The notes under the pieces were generated by a model. The model was not told where the DNA came from and did not search any database. It saw only the letters and a list, made by a program, of their open reading frames with translations. Positions 42,969 through 51,701 of a stretch of DNA of 64,000 nucleotides are shown piece by piece. Positions within the stretch are counted from its first letter, which is position 1; every line of letters begins with the position of its first letter. The DNA lies in contig CAMVDV010000003.1 of assembly GCA_947166305.1 (NCBI GenBank), positions 1 to 64,000 of the forward strand, written 5' to 3'. A program made the position numbers and the translations under genes. This DNA is from an uncultured Prevotellaceae bacterium (GTDB taxonomy: Bacteria > Bacteroidota > Bacteroidia > Bacteroidales > Bacteroidaceae).

Positions 42969-44117
42969 ATGAAAAGAATCTGCATACTTGGCTCCACGGG
43001 CAGCATCGGCACGCAGACACTGGAGGTCATCTCGGAGCACCCCGACCTCTTTGAGGCTTATGTCCTGACGGCCGGCAAGAACGCTGATTTGCTCATACGT
43101 CAGGCCAAGGAGTATCAGCCCGCGTGCGTCGTCATTGCCGACGAAAGCAAGTACGACATCGTCTGCGAAGCCTTGAAGGACGAGCCGATTCAGGTCTATG
43201 CTGGAGCCGACGCCCTGTGCCAAGTGGTGCAAATGGAGCCGGTGGATGTGGTGCTGACAGCTCTCGTGGGCTTCAGCGGACTGCGTCCCACCATCAGTGC
43301 CATCGAGGCAGGAAAGCCCATCGCCTTGGCCAACAAGGAAACACTCGTAGTGGCCGGCGAGCTCATCACCCGTCTGTGTCTGGAGCACAAAGTGCCTTTG
43401 TTGCCCGTTGACAGCGAGCATAGCGCCATCTTCCAAAGCCTGATGGGAGAGGTGAGCCGGGTCGAGAAGATCATCCTGACGGCCAGCGGAGGCCCGTTCC
43501 GCACGTTCACGCTCGACGAGCTGAAGGATGTCACTCCCGCCCAAGCCTTGAAACATCCCAACTGGGACATGGGGGCAAAGATCACCATCGACAGTGCGTC
43601 GATGATGAACAAGGGTTTCGAGGTCATCGAAGCCCGTTGGCTCTTCGACGTCTTGCCCGACAAGATACAGGTCGTGGTGCATCCGCAGAGCATCCTGCAC
43701 AGCGCGGTGGAGTTTGAAGACGGTGCGGTGAAAGGGCAGATGGGCTGTCCCGACATGCGAGTGCCCATACAGTTTGCCCTCTCCTATCCGCATCGGTTGA
43801 AGAGCAGCTTCCCACGCATCGACTGGTGGAACCTGCGCGACCTCACCTTCGAAAAGCCCGATCCCGAGAAGTTCCGTTGCCTGCAGATGGCCTACGAAGC
43901 TATCCGACTGGGCGGCAATGCGGCTTGCATCGTCAACGCTGCCAATGAAGTGGTCAATCTCGCCTTCCGCCAGGAGCGATGCTCATTCCTCCAGATGGCC
44001 GACGTCATAGAAAAGACATTGCAAAAGGTGCCGCACCAAGACAGGCCGTCGCTCGAGGACTACCTTGACTGCGACCGCGAGGCACGCATCGTGGCCAGCG
44101 AAATCATCCAATCCTAA
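42969..44117 (+). CDS. dxr: 1-deoxy-D-xylulose 5-phosphate reductoisomerase
   Basis: Second step of the MEP isoprenoid pathway, converting DXP to MEP with NADPH. 382 residues: GSTGSIGTQTLEV (8-20, cofactor), LANKETLVVAGE, PVDSEHSAIFQ (metal and substrate), TASGGPFR, HPNWDMGAKITIDSASMMNKGFE (flexible lid and core), then NAANEVVNLAF. This enzyme is the target of fosmidomycin. It precedes rseP as in other Bacteroidales, and ispG of the same pathway is at 59253. Confidence 0.96.
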   Translation: MKRICILGSTGSIGTQTLEVISEHPDLFEAYVLTAGKNADLLIRQAKEYQPACVVIADESKYDIVCEALKDEPIQVYAGADALCQVVQMEPVDVVLTALVGFSGLRPTISAIEAGKPIALANKETLVVAGELITRLCLEHKVPLLPVDSEHSAIFQSLMGEVSRVEKIILTASGGPFRTFTLDELKDVTPAQALKHPNWDMGAKITIDSASMMNKGFEVIEARWLFDVLPDKIQVVVHPQSILHSAVEFEDGAVKGQMGCPDMRVPIQFALSYPHRLKSSFPRIDWWNLRDLTFEKPDPEKFRCLQMAYEAIRLGGNAACIVNAANEVVNLAFRQERCSFLQMADVIEKTLQKVPHQDRPSLEDYLDCDREARIVASEIIQS

Positions 44118-44148
44118 ACACCCAAGAAACAGACACCCCGAGCCAACG

Positions 44149-44258
44149 TTCTCAACGCCCCACGCGGAGATTTCAATCGCAGCACGCGACGTCAAGCATC
44201 GCAGCACGCGGAGATTCCAATCGCCCCACGCGTAGTTTTCCAACACAGCACACCGTCC
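44149..44258. repeat. 22-bp-pitch tandem array G
   Basis: Five units (44149, 44171, 44193, 44215, 44237) with core CAATCGCAGCACGCG. It lies in the dxr-rseP intergenic space. Confidence 0.9.
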
Positions 44259-44312
44259 CGGAAAACAGAGGCTCACGAAAGACAAAACAACACAAAGGAA
44301 AACCAACCATCA

Positions 44313-45731
44313 ATGGAAACAGTTCTCATAAAAACCCTGCAGCTCCTCTGCTGCCTCAGCCTGCTCGTCGTCCTGCACGAAGGCGGACACTTCGGCTTTT
44401 CGAAGCTCTTCGGCGTCAAAGTCGAGAAGTTCTTCATGTTCTTCGACTACAAGTTCCACCTCTTCAGCACCAAGAGCAAATGGTTCACCCGTCTCTTCCC
44501 ACACTTCAAGGATAACGAGACGGAGTACGGCATCGGCTGGATTCCCCTGGGCGGCTACGTCAAGATTGCCGGCATGATAGACGAAAGCATGGACACCGAG
44601 CAGATGAAAAAGCCGGCACAGCCCAATGAGTTCCGCTCGAAACCTGTGTGGCAACGCTTCTTCATCATGTTCGGAGGCGTGCTGATGAACCTCATCACCG
44701 CCTGGGTCATCTACAGTCTTGTGCTGCTCGCCTGGGGCAGGGACTACACTCCTATCACGAGCCTCGAGGACGGTTTTCAGTACAACGAGCAAGCCCACAG
44801 CCTCGGATTCCAGGACGGTGACATTCCCATCCGTGCCGACCAGAAGGACATCGTGGAGTACAGCACGGCAGTGATGCGCACCATTGCCAATGCATCCTCC
44901 GTCACCGTACTGCGCGAGGGCAAAGAGATCGAGCTGGAAATGCCCGGCGAAGGGCTTTCCATGATAAAGATGATACAGGCCCAGCCGCCATTCCTCATGC
45001 CGATGGCCGAAGCCTTCATCGACTCCGTCGTGCCGGGTTCGCCTGCACAAAGGGCTGGCATCGTGCCGGGCATGAAGCTTCTCTCTGCCGGAGGAAAGGA
45101 CATCAAGACCTGGGCCGACTATGACAATGAGGTGACACTGCGTCGCCAGGACGTGCTCTCATCGCCCGATTGCACCGCAGAGGACAGCCTCCGCTGGCGC
45201 TCGCTCACCATCGTTGTTGCCACAGCCGACCTCAGCCGGCAGGATACCATCGCACTCCAGCTTGACAAAGACTACATGATGGGCGTCACAAGAAAGCTCC
45301 CAAAATTCAAAACCGTACACCTCGACTACAGCCTCGCCTCGTGCCTTCCTGCCGGACTCAGCTACGGATGGCGCGTACTCAAGAACTATGTGAGCGACCT
45401 TCGCTACGTTGCAAGTGCCGATGGAGCAAAGAGTGTCGGCTCATTCATCACCATCGGCAACATTTTCCCTTCGGCGTGGGACTGGCAACAGTTCTGGATG
45501 CTCACCGCACTCATCAGCATTATCCTTGCAGTCATGAACATCTTGCCCATTCCGGGACTTGACGGCGGACACATCGTGCTGCTCTTCTACGAAGGAATCA
45601 CCGGACATCAGCCTTCCGACAAAGCCATGGAATGGATTGAGAAAATAGGCATCGGCATTATCCTCGCGCTCATGATTCTCGCCATGAGCAACGATATTCG
45701 CAACTTCATCCTCCCTCTCTTCGGACTATGA
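44313..45731 (+). CDS. rseP: Site-2 intramembrane metalloprotease RseP
   Basis: A 472-residue membrane zinc protease that cuts membrane-anchored anti-sigma factors and signal-peptide remnants. The zinc motif HEGGH (22-26) sits in the first transmembrane helix, and the second motif NILPIPGLDGGH (about 409-420) in a C-terminal helix. One clear periplasmic PDZ domain (VVPGSPAQRAGIVPGMKLLSAGGKDI, about 240-266) follows a degenerate one. It is a plausible processing enzyme for the membrane-tethered sigma proteins encoded elsewhere in the window, although this is inference. The lipoprotein gene downstream overlaps by 4 bp. Confidence 0.95.
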   Translation: METVLIKTLQLLCCLSLLVVLHEGGHFGFSKLFGVKVEKFFMFFDYKFHLFSTKSKWFTRLFPHFKDNETEYGIGWIPLGGYVKIAGMIDESMDTEQMKKPAQPNEFRSKPVWQRFFIMFGGVLMNLITAWVIYSLVLLAWGRDYTPITSLEDGFQYNEQAHSLGFQDGDIPIRADQKDIVEYSTAVMRTIANASSVTVLREGKEIELEMPGEGLSMIKMIQAQPPFLMPMAEAFIDSVVPGSPAQRAGIVPGMKLLSAGGKDIKTWADYDNEVTLRRQDVLSSPDCTAEDSLRWRSLTIVVATADLSRQDTIALQLDKDYMMGVTRKLPKFKTVHLDYSLASCLPAGLSYGWRVLKNYVSDLRYVASADGAKSVGSFITIGNIFPSAWDWQQFWMLTALISIILAVMNILPIPGLDGGHIVLLFYEGITGHQPSDKAMEWIEKIGIGIILALMILAMSNDIRNFILPLFGL

Positions 45732-46081
45732 GAAACCATATCATCATCGCCCTCAGCCTTGCCGGCACACTCCTCGTGGCTGCCTGTGCCGAGAAGACGC
45801 CCGAAGAGCGTGCAGCCGCCATGCTCAAGGAGGCACGCTACGCTCTGCATCATCATCTCTACAACGAGGCACGCGACACAATTTTCTCCCTCCGGCGCAA
45901 CTGCCCAACGGCAATCGAAGCCAGGCGGCAAGCCATCCTTCTGCTCGACAGCATCGAGATGAATGCCGCAGCAGACAGTCTCAAGCTTGTCAGCGGAGAG
46001 GAATGGGAACGACTCAACGTCAAGCGGCAGTTCTTCGAACGCAAGCTGAAGGAAGACCTCAAGAAGGCAATTCATAATTAG
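45728..46081 (+). CDS. Small lipoprotein coupled to rseP
   Basis: 117 residues with lipobox VAAC (Cys20) and a helical mature part reminiscent of a TPR-like repeat (EERAAAMLKEARYALHHHLYNEARDTIFSLRR). The start ATG overlaps the rseP stop (ATGA), so the two are translated together. The function is unknown. A structural link to envelope assembly or RseP control is possible. Confidence 0.82.
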   Translation: MRNHIIIALSLAGTLLVAACAEKTPEERAAAMLKEARYALHHHLYNEARDTIFSLRRNCPTAIEARRQAILLLDSIEMNAAADSLKLVSGEEWERLNVKRQFFERKLKEDLKKAIHN

Positions 46082-46169
46082 AAAGTAATTCATAATAAGG
46101 CCGCTCCCAAAAAGACGCATTGAAGGAGACAATTATGAATTATGAATTAAGAATTGAGAATCATAAGGA

Positions 46170-47867
46170 ATGACCATTCAGGACGCCATACAGGAATACG
46201 ACAACTTCAGGCAGCGCATTCGCCAGGCCGACTCGTTGCGGCTCATCGACAACCCTCTGCTGCATCGCATCGGGCGGAAGGCCGACGAGCTGGGCATGGA
46301 GTGCTATGTGGTGGGAGGCTATGTGCGGGACATCATCCTGGAGCGCCCGTCGAAGGACATCGACGTGGTGGTTTGCTCTCCGGAAGGAAGCAGAGAGGGG
46401 ACAGGACCGGGCATCCTTCTTGCCCAAGCCCTGGCCAAGGACATGGGGCGCGGCGCACATGTCAGCGTGTTCCGCAACTTCGGTACGGCACAACTGAAGT
46501 GGCATGACCAGGAGATTGAGTTCGTAGGCGCCCGGAAGGAAAGCTATCAGCGCGACAGCCGAAAGCCCATTGTGGAGGACGGGACGCTCGACGACGACCT
46601 GCACCGCCGCGACTTCACCATCAACGCCCTCGCCGTCTGCCTCAACGGGCAACGCTACGGCGAGCTCATCGACCTCTTCGACGGCCTGCTCGACCTTGAG
46701 GATGGCATCATCGCTACGCCCCTCGACCCCGACATCACGTTCAGCGACGACCCGCTCCGCATGATGCGTTGCGTGCGATTCGCCACACAACTGCGCTTCC
46801 AGATTGAGGATGAGACACAGGAGGCTCTGCGCCGCAATGCCGAACGCATCAAGATTATCTCCTGGGAGCGCATCACCGACGAGCTGAACAAAATCATGTT
46901 GACGCCGGCACCGAGCATCGGTTTCATCGAACTGAGCCGCAGTGGGCTGCTGCCCCTCATTCTTCCCGAGGTGGCGGCGCTGGAAGGTGTGGAGACAAGG
47001 AACGGCCGTGCGCACAAGGACAACTTTTACCATACGCTCGAGGTGCTGGACAATGTGGCGGCAACTGGCCAGCCAGCCGGACCCACCCCCAACCCCTCCC
47101 TTGTTGGGAGGGGAGAAGATACCACCGACAGGCTAAACACTCCCCTCCCTGCAAGGGAGGGGCAGGGGGAGGGTCCGAGAAGTGAGGGTGGGGCTTCCCT
47201 CTTCTTGCGTTGGGCCGCACTCCTGCACGACATCGGCAAGCCGCGCAGCAAGCGCTGGGACGCGACGGCTGGCTGGACGTTCCACAACCACAACTACATC
47301 GGGCAGAAGATGGTGGCTCCGCTCTTCCGACGCCTGAAACTCCCGACGGACGAGCGCATGGCTTACGTCGAAAAGCTTGTCGGTCTGCACATGCGGCCCA
47401 TCGCCATTGCCGACGACGAAGTGACCGACAGCGCCGTGCGACGGCTCCTCTTCGAGGCAGGCGAGGACATCGACGACCTGATGCGCCTCTGCGAAGCCGA
47501 CATCACGAGCAAGAACCGCGAGAAGAAACGACGCTTCCTGGAGAACTTCCAGCTCGTGCGCGAGAAGCTTGCCGACCTCCAGGCTCGCGACAATTACCGC
47601 ACCTGGCACAACCCCATCTCAGGCGAAGAAATCATGGAAACCTTCCAGCTCAAGCCCTGCCGCGAGATAGGATTGCTCAAGCAAGCCGTCAAGGACGCCA
47701 TCTGGGATTCCCTTATCCCCAATGACCACGACGCCGCATTCCAGTTCCTTCTGCAAAAGGCCAAGGAGATGGGTCTGAACGCCGCGTGCGACGATGACCA
47801 ACTTCGCACGCGACGATGCCCATCGCCGCACGCGGAAAATGCCGACGCCGCACGCGAAAATCTATAA
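46170..47867 (+). CDS. CCA tRNA nucleotidyltransferase / poly(A) polymerase family protein with HD domain
   Basis: A 565-residue class II nucleotidyltransferase that most likely adds or repairs tRNA 3'-CCA. GGYVRD (49-54), DIDVVV (63-68), RRDFTINAL and DPLRMMRCVRFA define the head and neck; the HD phosphohydrolase domain has HKDNFYHTLEVLDNV and LLRWAALLHDIGKP-type motifs. Residues about 301-345, between those two HD motifs, come from a GC-rich palindromic repeat (PNPSLVGRGED...PLPAREGQGEG). The last 28 residues or so are encoded by 22-bp array H, so the natural C-terminus probably lay near KAKEMGLN. The gene runs directly into rpoN. Confidence 0.9.
   Translation: MTIQDAIQEYDNFRQRIRQADSLRLIDNPLLHRIGRKADELGMECYVVGGYVRDIILERPSKDIDVVVCSPEGSREGTGPGILLAQALAKDMGRGAHVSVFRNFGTAQLKWHDQEIEFVGARKESYQRDSRKPIVEDGTLDDDLHRRDFTINALAVCLNGQRYGELIDLFDGLLDLEDGIIATPLDPDITFSDDPLRMMRCVRFATQLRFQIEDETQEALRRNAERIKIISWERITDELNKIMLTPAPSIGFIELSRSGLLPLILPEVAALEGVETRNGRAHKDNFYHTLEVLDNVAATGQPAGPTPNPSLVGRGEDTTDRLNTPLPAREGQGEGPRSEGGASLFLRWAALLHDIGKPRSKRWDATAGWTFHNHNYIGQKMVAPLFRRLKLPTDERMAYVEKLVGLHMRPIAIADDEVTDSAVRRLLFEAGEDIDDLMRLCEADITSKNREKKRRFLENFQLVREKLADLQARDNYRTWHNPISGEEIMETFQLKPCREIGLLKQAVKDAIWDSLIPNDHDAAFQFLLQKAKEMGLNAACDDDQLRTRRCPSPHAENADAARENL
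47083..47200. repeat. GC-rich palindromic repeat inside the CCA-adding enzyme gene
   Basis: CCCCTCCCTTGTTGGGAGGGG and CTCCCCTCCCTGCAAGGGAG form two adjacent hairpins, embraced by CCACCCCCAACC and AGGGTGGGG. It is translated in frame as about 40 residues. Confidence 0.85.
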
Positions 47868-47880
47868 CACCCCACGACAT
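47771..47880. repeat. 22-bp-pitch tandem array H, spanning the end of one gene and the start of rpoN
   Basis: Five units (47771, 47793, 47815, 47837, 47859) with core CATCGCCGCACGCGA. The first four encode the C-terminal tail of the CCA-adding enzyme; the fifth holds its stop codon and ends in the rpoN ATG. Confidence 0.88.
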
Positions 47881-49303
47881 GAGCCAGAAGATCCTACAGA
47901 CCGGCGTACAGCAGCAACAGCAGCAACAGGTGCAACAGCAGCAGATGCTGCCGCAGCAGGTGTTGCTCGTGCGCCTCATGGAAATGCCAGTCCAGGCCTT
48001 GCAGCAGCGCGTGGAGCTGGAATGCATGGAGAACCCCTGGCTCGAGAAGAAGGAAGTCGGCGAAGACGACTACCCAGGCCTCTCCTCCTCCTCGGGGGAC
48101 GAGCCGGAGGAGGGGGCATCCGATGCCGCCTACGACTACCGCAGCGAGGACGACATGCCCGACTTCCTCACCGGACCGAGCCACAGCAACAACGCCGCAG
48201 AGTACATGTCCTACGACGACACCCTGTCCCTCACCGACCGGCTCCGAGAGCAGATGGCCGACTTCGAACTCTCCGACCACGAAAAAGAGCTCATGGAATA
48301 CCTCATCGGCTCGCTCGGCGAGGACGGACTCCTCTCCAAATCCCTCCCAATCCTGGCCGACGAAGCCGAAATCTACCAAGGCATCGCCACCAACCCCGAA
48401 GAGCTGGAGCGCGTGCTCAGCATCCTCCAGCAGTTCGACCCGCCCGGCATCGGCGCACGCTCACTGCAGGAATGCCTGCTCCTGCAAGTGCGCAGAGACG
48501 AAAGCCTGCCGCACCGCGACCTGCTCATCGCGCTCTTCGAGAAATGCTTCGACGACTTCGTGCACAAACGCTGGCAACGGGTGGCACAAAAGCTCAAGCT
48601 CCACGAGGCAGAAATCGAAGAGCTTCAGCGGGAAATACAGCGTCTCAACCCACGGCCCGGAGGCTCCGTCGGCGCCAAGACCGCAGACCGCGCACAAACC
48701 ATACAGCCCGACTTCCTCGTCGACACCGACCAGGACGGCACCATCACCGTCTCCCTCTCCGCAGCCGGACAGCCCTCGCTCATCATCAGCCCCGACGCCG
48801 AGGGGCAACAGGACGCTTTCGTACGGCAATATGTGGAGCGCGGACAGATGTTCATCACAGCCCTTCAGCAACGCTCCGAAACAATGATGCGCGTCATGCA
48901 AGCCATCGTCAGCCTGCAGAAACCCTTCTTCCAGACAGGCGACGAAACACTCCTGCGGCCCATGAAGCTCGAAGACATCGCCACCCGCACAGGCTACGAC
49001 ATCAGCACCGTCAGCCGTGCAGCCAACAGCAAGTACGTCGAGACCACCTTCGGCACCTTCCCCCTGAAGTGGTTCTTCACACATCGCGCCACACAGACCA
49101 GCGAGGGCGACGACATCACCTCAAGGCAAGTGATGGCAGCCCTGCGCCGTCTCATCGACACAGAAGACAAGCGACGGCCGCTGAGCGACGAGCTTCTGGC
49201 ACAAAAGCTCAAGGCCAAAGGCTTCAACGTCGCCCGCCGCACCGTCAGCAAGTACAGAGAAATGATGGGCATCCCCGTAGCAAGAATGAGAAAGACCCCA
49301 TGA
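47879..49303 (+). CDS. rpoN: RNA polymerase sigma-54 factor
   Basis: A 474-residue alternative sigma factor that needs AAA+ enhancer-binding activators. Region I is Gln-rich (VQQQQQQQVQQQQMLPQQ, about 10-27). An acidic, Ser-rich linker (about 60-100) follows, then the core-binding domain, and the C-terminal RpoN box ARRTVSKYRE (about 454-463) that reads the -24 element. The ATG at 47879 gives the normal start MSQKILQTG; the earlier frame would add 21 repeat-encoded residues. No activator gene is in the window. Confidence 0.95.
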   Translation: MSQKILQTGVQQQQQQQVQQQQMLPQQVLLVRLMEMPVQALQQRVELECMENPWLEKKEVGEDDYPGLSSSSGDEPEEGASDAAYDYRSEDDMPDFLTGPSHSNNAAEYMSYDDTLSLTDRLREQMADFELSDHEKELMEYLIGSLGEDGLLSKSLPILADEAEIYQGIATNPEELERVLSILQQFDPPGIGARSLQECLLLQVRRDESLPHRDLLIALFEKCFDDFVHKRWQRVAQKLKLHEAEIEELQREIQRLNPRPGGSVGAKTADRAQTIQPDFLVDTDQDGTITVSLSAAGQPSLIISPDAEGQQDAFVRQYVERGQMFITALQQRSETMMRVMQAIVSLQKPFFQTGDETLLRPMKLEDIATRTGYDISTVSRAANSKYVETTFGTFPLKWFFTHRATQTSEGDDITSRQVMAALRRLIDTEDKRRPLSDELLAQKLKAKGFNVARRTVSKYREMMGIPVARMRKTP

Positions 49304-49324
49304 TTCCCCTCAGAGGAAACACCT

Positions 49325-49405
49325 TCTGAATTCTGAACTTTGAATCTATTAATTTTGAATTTTGAATTAATTAATTTTGAACTTTGAATTTATTAATTTT
49401 GAATT
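49325..49405. repeat. AT-rich tandem TTTTGAA(T/C) repeats
   Basis: Imperfect copies of ATTAATTTTGAA between rpoN and the PAP2 gene. The last copy supplies the TTG used as start codon. Confidence 0.75.
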
Positions 49406-50015
49406 GAAAGTCCTTCTCCTCATAGCACGCATCTTCTCCGGCGTCTTCCGTCCGTCGTTCTATCCAACGGTAGGCACCTTCATCCTGCTGAGCTTCACCT
49501 ATCTCAGCCTCTTCCCGTGGGCTTTCAAGCTGTGGATACTGGCCCTCGTCTACATCTTCACGTTCTGCCTGCCCGCACTCGGTGTCTTTCTCTACCGCCG
49601 TCTGCACGGATGGAACGCTGCCCAACTGCGCATGAGGCACAAACGCGGCATCCCTTACATTATATATATCTGCTGCTACCTCGTACTCATGCACATCTTC
49701 TCTGCCACACACATGCCCCACTTCCTCATGGCCATCGTCGGCATCGCCCTACTCGTGGAGTGTGCCTGCATCGTGGCAAACGTCTGGTGGAAGGTGAGCC
49801 TGCACTCGGCAGGCACAGGCGGTGTCATCGGAGCCTTGATAGCCTACGCTGCCATCTTCAACTTCAATCCCGTCTGGTGGCTTGCGCTTGCCATTCTCGT
49901 CAGCGGCTGCGTCATGACGAGCCGAATGCTCTTGCGGCAGCACACCCTTGGCCAAGTCCTTGGCGGCACACTCATCGGCATTGTCTGCGGCATCGTGGGC
50001 ACTTTGCTCATGTAA
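49404..50015 (+). CDS. PAP2-type membrane phosphatase
   Basis: A 203-residue integral membrane protein with about six helices. The C-terminal half contains VSLHSAGTGGVIGAL (about 131-145) and RMLLRQHTLGQVLGGTLIG (about 173-191), which match the second and third parts of the PAP2 phosphatase signature, including the catalytic histidines. Likely substrates are undecaprenyl pyrophosphate or phosphatidylglycerol phosphate. No ATG precedes the first helix; TTG at 49404, lying in an AT-rich repeat, is the best start. The first third is weak in similarity, so boundaries are approximate. Confidence 0.75.
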   Translation: MKVLLLIARIFSGVFRPSFYPTVGTFILLSFTYLSLFPWAFKLWILALVYIFTFCLPALGVFLYRRLHGWNAAQLRMRHKRGIPYIIYICCYLVLMHIFSATHMPHFLMAIVGIALLVECACIVANVWWKVSLHSAGTGGVIGALIAYAAIFNFNPVWWLALAILVSGCVMTSRMLLRQHTLGQVLGGTLIGIVCGIVGTLLM

Positions 50016-50117
50016 AAAGTTGAAAGGTTAAAAAGTTAAAAGGGGAAGAAACATCAGCTTTAACTGTTAATTCGTAAATTCTTTCGGAAAAAACTTTGCG
50101 TTTCCGATAATTAGTCG

Positions 50118-50125
50118 TACCTTTG
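50118..50125 (+). promoter_or_regulatory. -7 promoter element for the structured RNA and downstream genes
   Basis: TACCTTTG matches TAnnTTTG, 256 bp before the next ATG, so it produces a long untranslated leader. Confidence 0.75.
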
Positions 50126-50128
50126 TGG

Positions 50129-50325
50129 CGTGTTCCTCGGAGCACGTCATTTTATTTGCTCTATCGCCGCTTGAATTAGGACCTCAGACATGTGTTAGGG
50201 CAAAACCACTATCGAGAGGCTTGCGCCATAAGCGTAGGCTTCCCATAGATAGTGGTAGGTAGTCCTAAACCTCAAGCGGCGTATGGTGAAGCACTGCGCT
50301 TTTCTTGTGCCCGCAAGCCAAGTGC
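50129..50325 (+). ncRNA. Structured RNA or riboswitch-like leader of unknown class
   Basis: Starts at a good promoter and contains three nested perfect helices: GCCGCTTGA/TCAAGCGGC (50166-50174 with 50272-50280), TTAGGAC/GTCCTAA (50176-50182 with 50262-50268) and CCACTATC/GATAGTGG (50206-50213 with 50248-50255), with a further small hairpin at the tip (GCTT...AAGC). A separate hairpin CGTGTTC/GAGCACG precedes it (50129-50146), and GCACT/AGTGC follows it (50291-50323). I find no protein frame. It may be an independent small RNA or a cis-regulatory leader for the envelope gene 57 bp downstream. No known class is recognised. Confidence 0.55.
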
Positions 50326-50381
50326 CGCTTTGCCCGACAAAGGAGAAAGAGATTGGTATTAACACTTAAAAAGCAAATGAA

Positions 50382-51059
50382 ATGAAGAAGTTACTGTTCT
50401 TATTGATGCTCCTTTGCCCGATGATAGCTTCGGCGCAGGACGTGATTGTGAAGAAGGATGGCTCTACGGTCGTCTGCCGCGTAGAGAAAGTCAGCGAGAC
50501 AGACATCACCTACAAACTTTGGAGCGACCTGAAAGGGTCGAGCTTTGTGATGGACAAGTCGCTTGTCTCTGCCATCAACTACGAAAGCGGCAAGAAGGAA
50601 ACCTTCAGCGAAACAACAAGTCTCTACACCCCGAACAACCAAAATAACGGTGTGCAAGCACTAAACGATAGGGCGTTGCTGGAGATAGATTATAAGACAA
50701 ACGGCAACCCCTACAAGAAGGTGAAGCGGTTAAAAACTTGGGGATGGATAGGAGGTAGTGCATTAGTCGCTGCGGGTATTGGAAGCATCGTGGTTGGTCA
50801 ACCATTGCCTAATTCTACAGGTATCTGTACTGGAGTAGGAGTAGCTAGTATCGTTTTGGGTATAGGAGTTACAACCACTTGCTTGGTCATTGCCCACAAG
50901 CAGAAGAAAAAGTTGGATGCTGCTTTGGGCACTTCCTCTCTTTACCGCTACGACATTCCTTTTTCAAACGGCTCGCAGCTTTCTGTCGGTGCCGATATGC
51001 TTCACGACCGCATCATGGACAAGCGCACCGTAGGTCTCGGACTGAGCTATAACTTCTGA
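50382..51059 (+). CDS. Exported protein with a Gly-rich membrane segment
   Basis: 225 residues: signal peptide (1-18, IASA cleavage), an N-terminal domain of the type VIVKKDGSTVVCRVEKVSETDITYK (about 21-45) widespread in Bacteroidota exported proteins, then two Gly-rich hydrophobic stretches (about 121-141 and 150-171) and a C-terminal region with a beta-strand ending in YNF, resembling an outer-membrane strand. Function unknown. It probably shares a transcript with the following lipoprotein and is preceded by the structured leader. Confidence 0.75.
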   Translation: MKKLLFLLMLLCPMIASAQDVIVKKDGSTVVCRVEKVSETDITYKLWSDLKGSSFVMDKSLVSAINYESGKKETFSETTSLYTPNNQNNGVQALNDRALLEIDYKTNGNPYKKVKRLKTWGWIGGSALVAAGIGSIVVGQPLPNSTGICTGVGVASIVLGIGVTTTCLVIAHKQKKKLDAALGTSSLYRYDIPFSNGSQLSVGADMLHDRIMDKRTVGLGLSYNF

Positions 51060-51077
51060 TAAAAAAGACGCAAGAAG

Positions 51078-51458
51078 ATGAAACATACATTATATATATA
51101 TATATTGGCACTTGCAGCCTTGACTGCAACCATATCATCCTGCGGCGGCATACGTTCCGGTGCAGGAGGCGCAAGTACGGGGTCCTATATCAACGACGGA
51201 CACTACAGCGTCAATCCTCTCGACCTCGTGCCCGTCGGCGATCGCATCACCTACACCATCGACATCTCTACGCCCGAGGGACGGCAGAAGCTGCAAGGCA
51301 TCTCGCTTCCCGATGCCAAGCAACTGGCAGAAACGGAAGCTTCGCGCAAGTACAACTGCGACCGACTCATTGACCCGCGCTTCGACTTCCTCAAGAAAGG
51401 CAAGCGCATCCTGCGCATCACCGTGGACGGACGCCCGGGCAACTACAGGACGAGATAA
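51078..51458 (+). CDS. Small lipoprotein of unknown function
   Basis: 126 residues with lipobox ISSC (Cys22) after a hydrophobic signal. The mature part has a Gly-rich start and a compact region, DLVPVGDRITYTIDISTPEGRQKLQGISLPDAKQLAETEA, without a known motif. It follows the exported protein by 18 bp and is probably co-transcribed. I do not recognise the family. Confidence 0.75.
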   Translation: MKHTLYIYILALAALTATISSCGGIRSGAGGASTGSYINDGHYSVNPLDLVPVGDRITYTIDISTPEGRQKLQGISLPDAKQLAETEASRKYNCDRLIDPRFDFLKKGKRILRITVDGRPGNYRTR

Positions 51459-51464
51459 GAATGA

Positions 51465-51488
51465 CCCCTTAACCCCCTTTAGGGAGAA
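51465..51488. repeat. GC-rich palindromic repeat, partial copy
   Basis: GACCCCTTAACCCCCTTTAG followed by GGA belongs to the CCCCTAAAGGGGG repeat family. An unrelated hairpin GTACCACCGTGGG/CCCACGGTGGTAC follows at 51503-51542. Confidence 0.75.
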
Positions 51489-51588
51489 CAGACACTTTTA
51501 CCGTACCACCGTGGGACATCACCGGCCGCCCCACGGTGGTACTGCTGTCTTCCCACGTCATTGTAGCCCAGCAACACCGAGTTCTTTC

Positions 51589-51616
51589 GCTCTCTGCACA
51601 CGCGGAGAGCTTTTTT
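51589..51616 (+). terminator. Terminator after the small lipoprotein gene
   Basis: Stem GCTCTC / GAGAGC with a 10-nt loop, then six T residues. Confidence 0.8.
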
Positions 51617-51652
51617 CATTCCTTCATTCTTTCATTTCTTCATTTTTCTTCG

Positions 51653-51660
51653 TACCTTTG
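51653..51660 (+). promoter_or_regulatory. -7 promoter element for the pRiA4b-type gene
   Basis: TACCTTTG matches TAnnTTTG, 41 bp before the ATG at 51702. Confidence 0.8.
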
Positions 51661-51701
51661 TGGCGACAAACATCTGCACAAAATCCCACATTATATATAT
51701 T

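Noticed and set aside
50129-50325. tmRNA, RNase P RNA or SRP RNA
   Set aside because: The diagnostic sequences of these RNAs (tag frame and tRNA-like ends, P4 core, GGAAGGAAGC-type loop) are absent.
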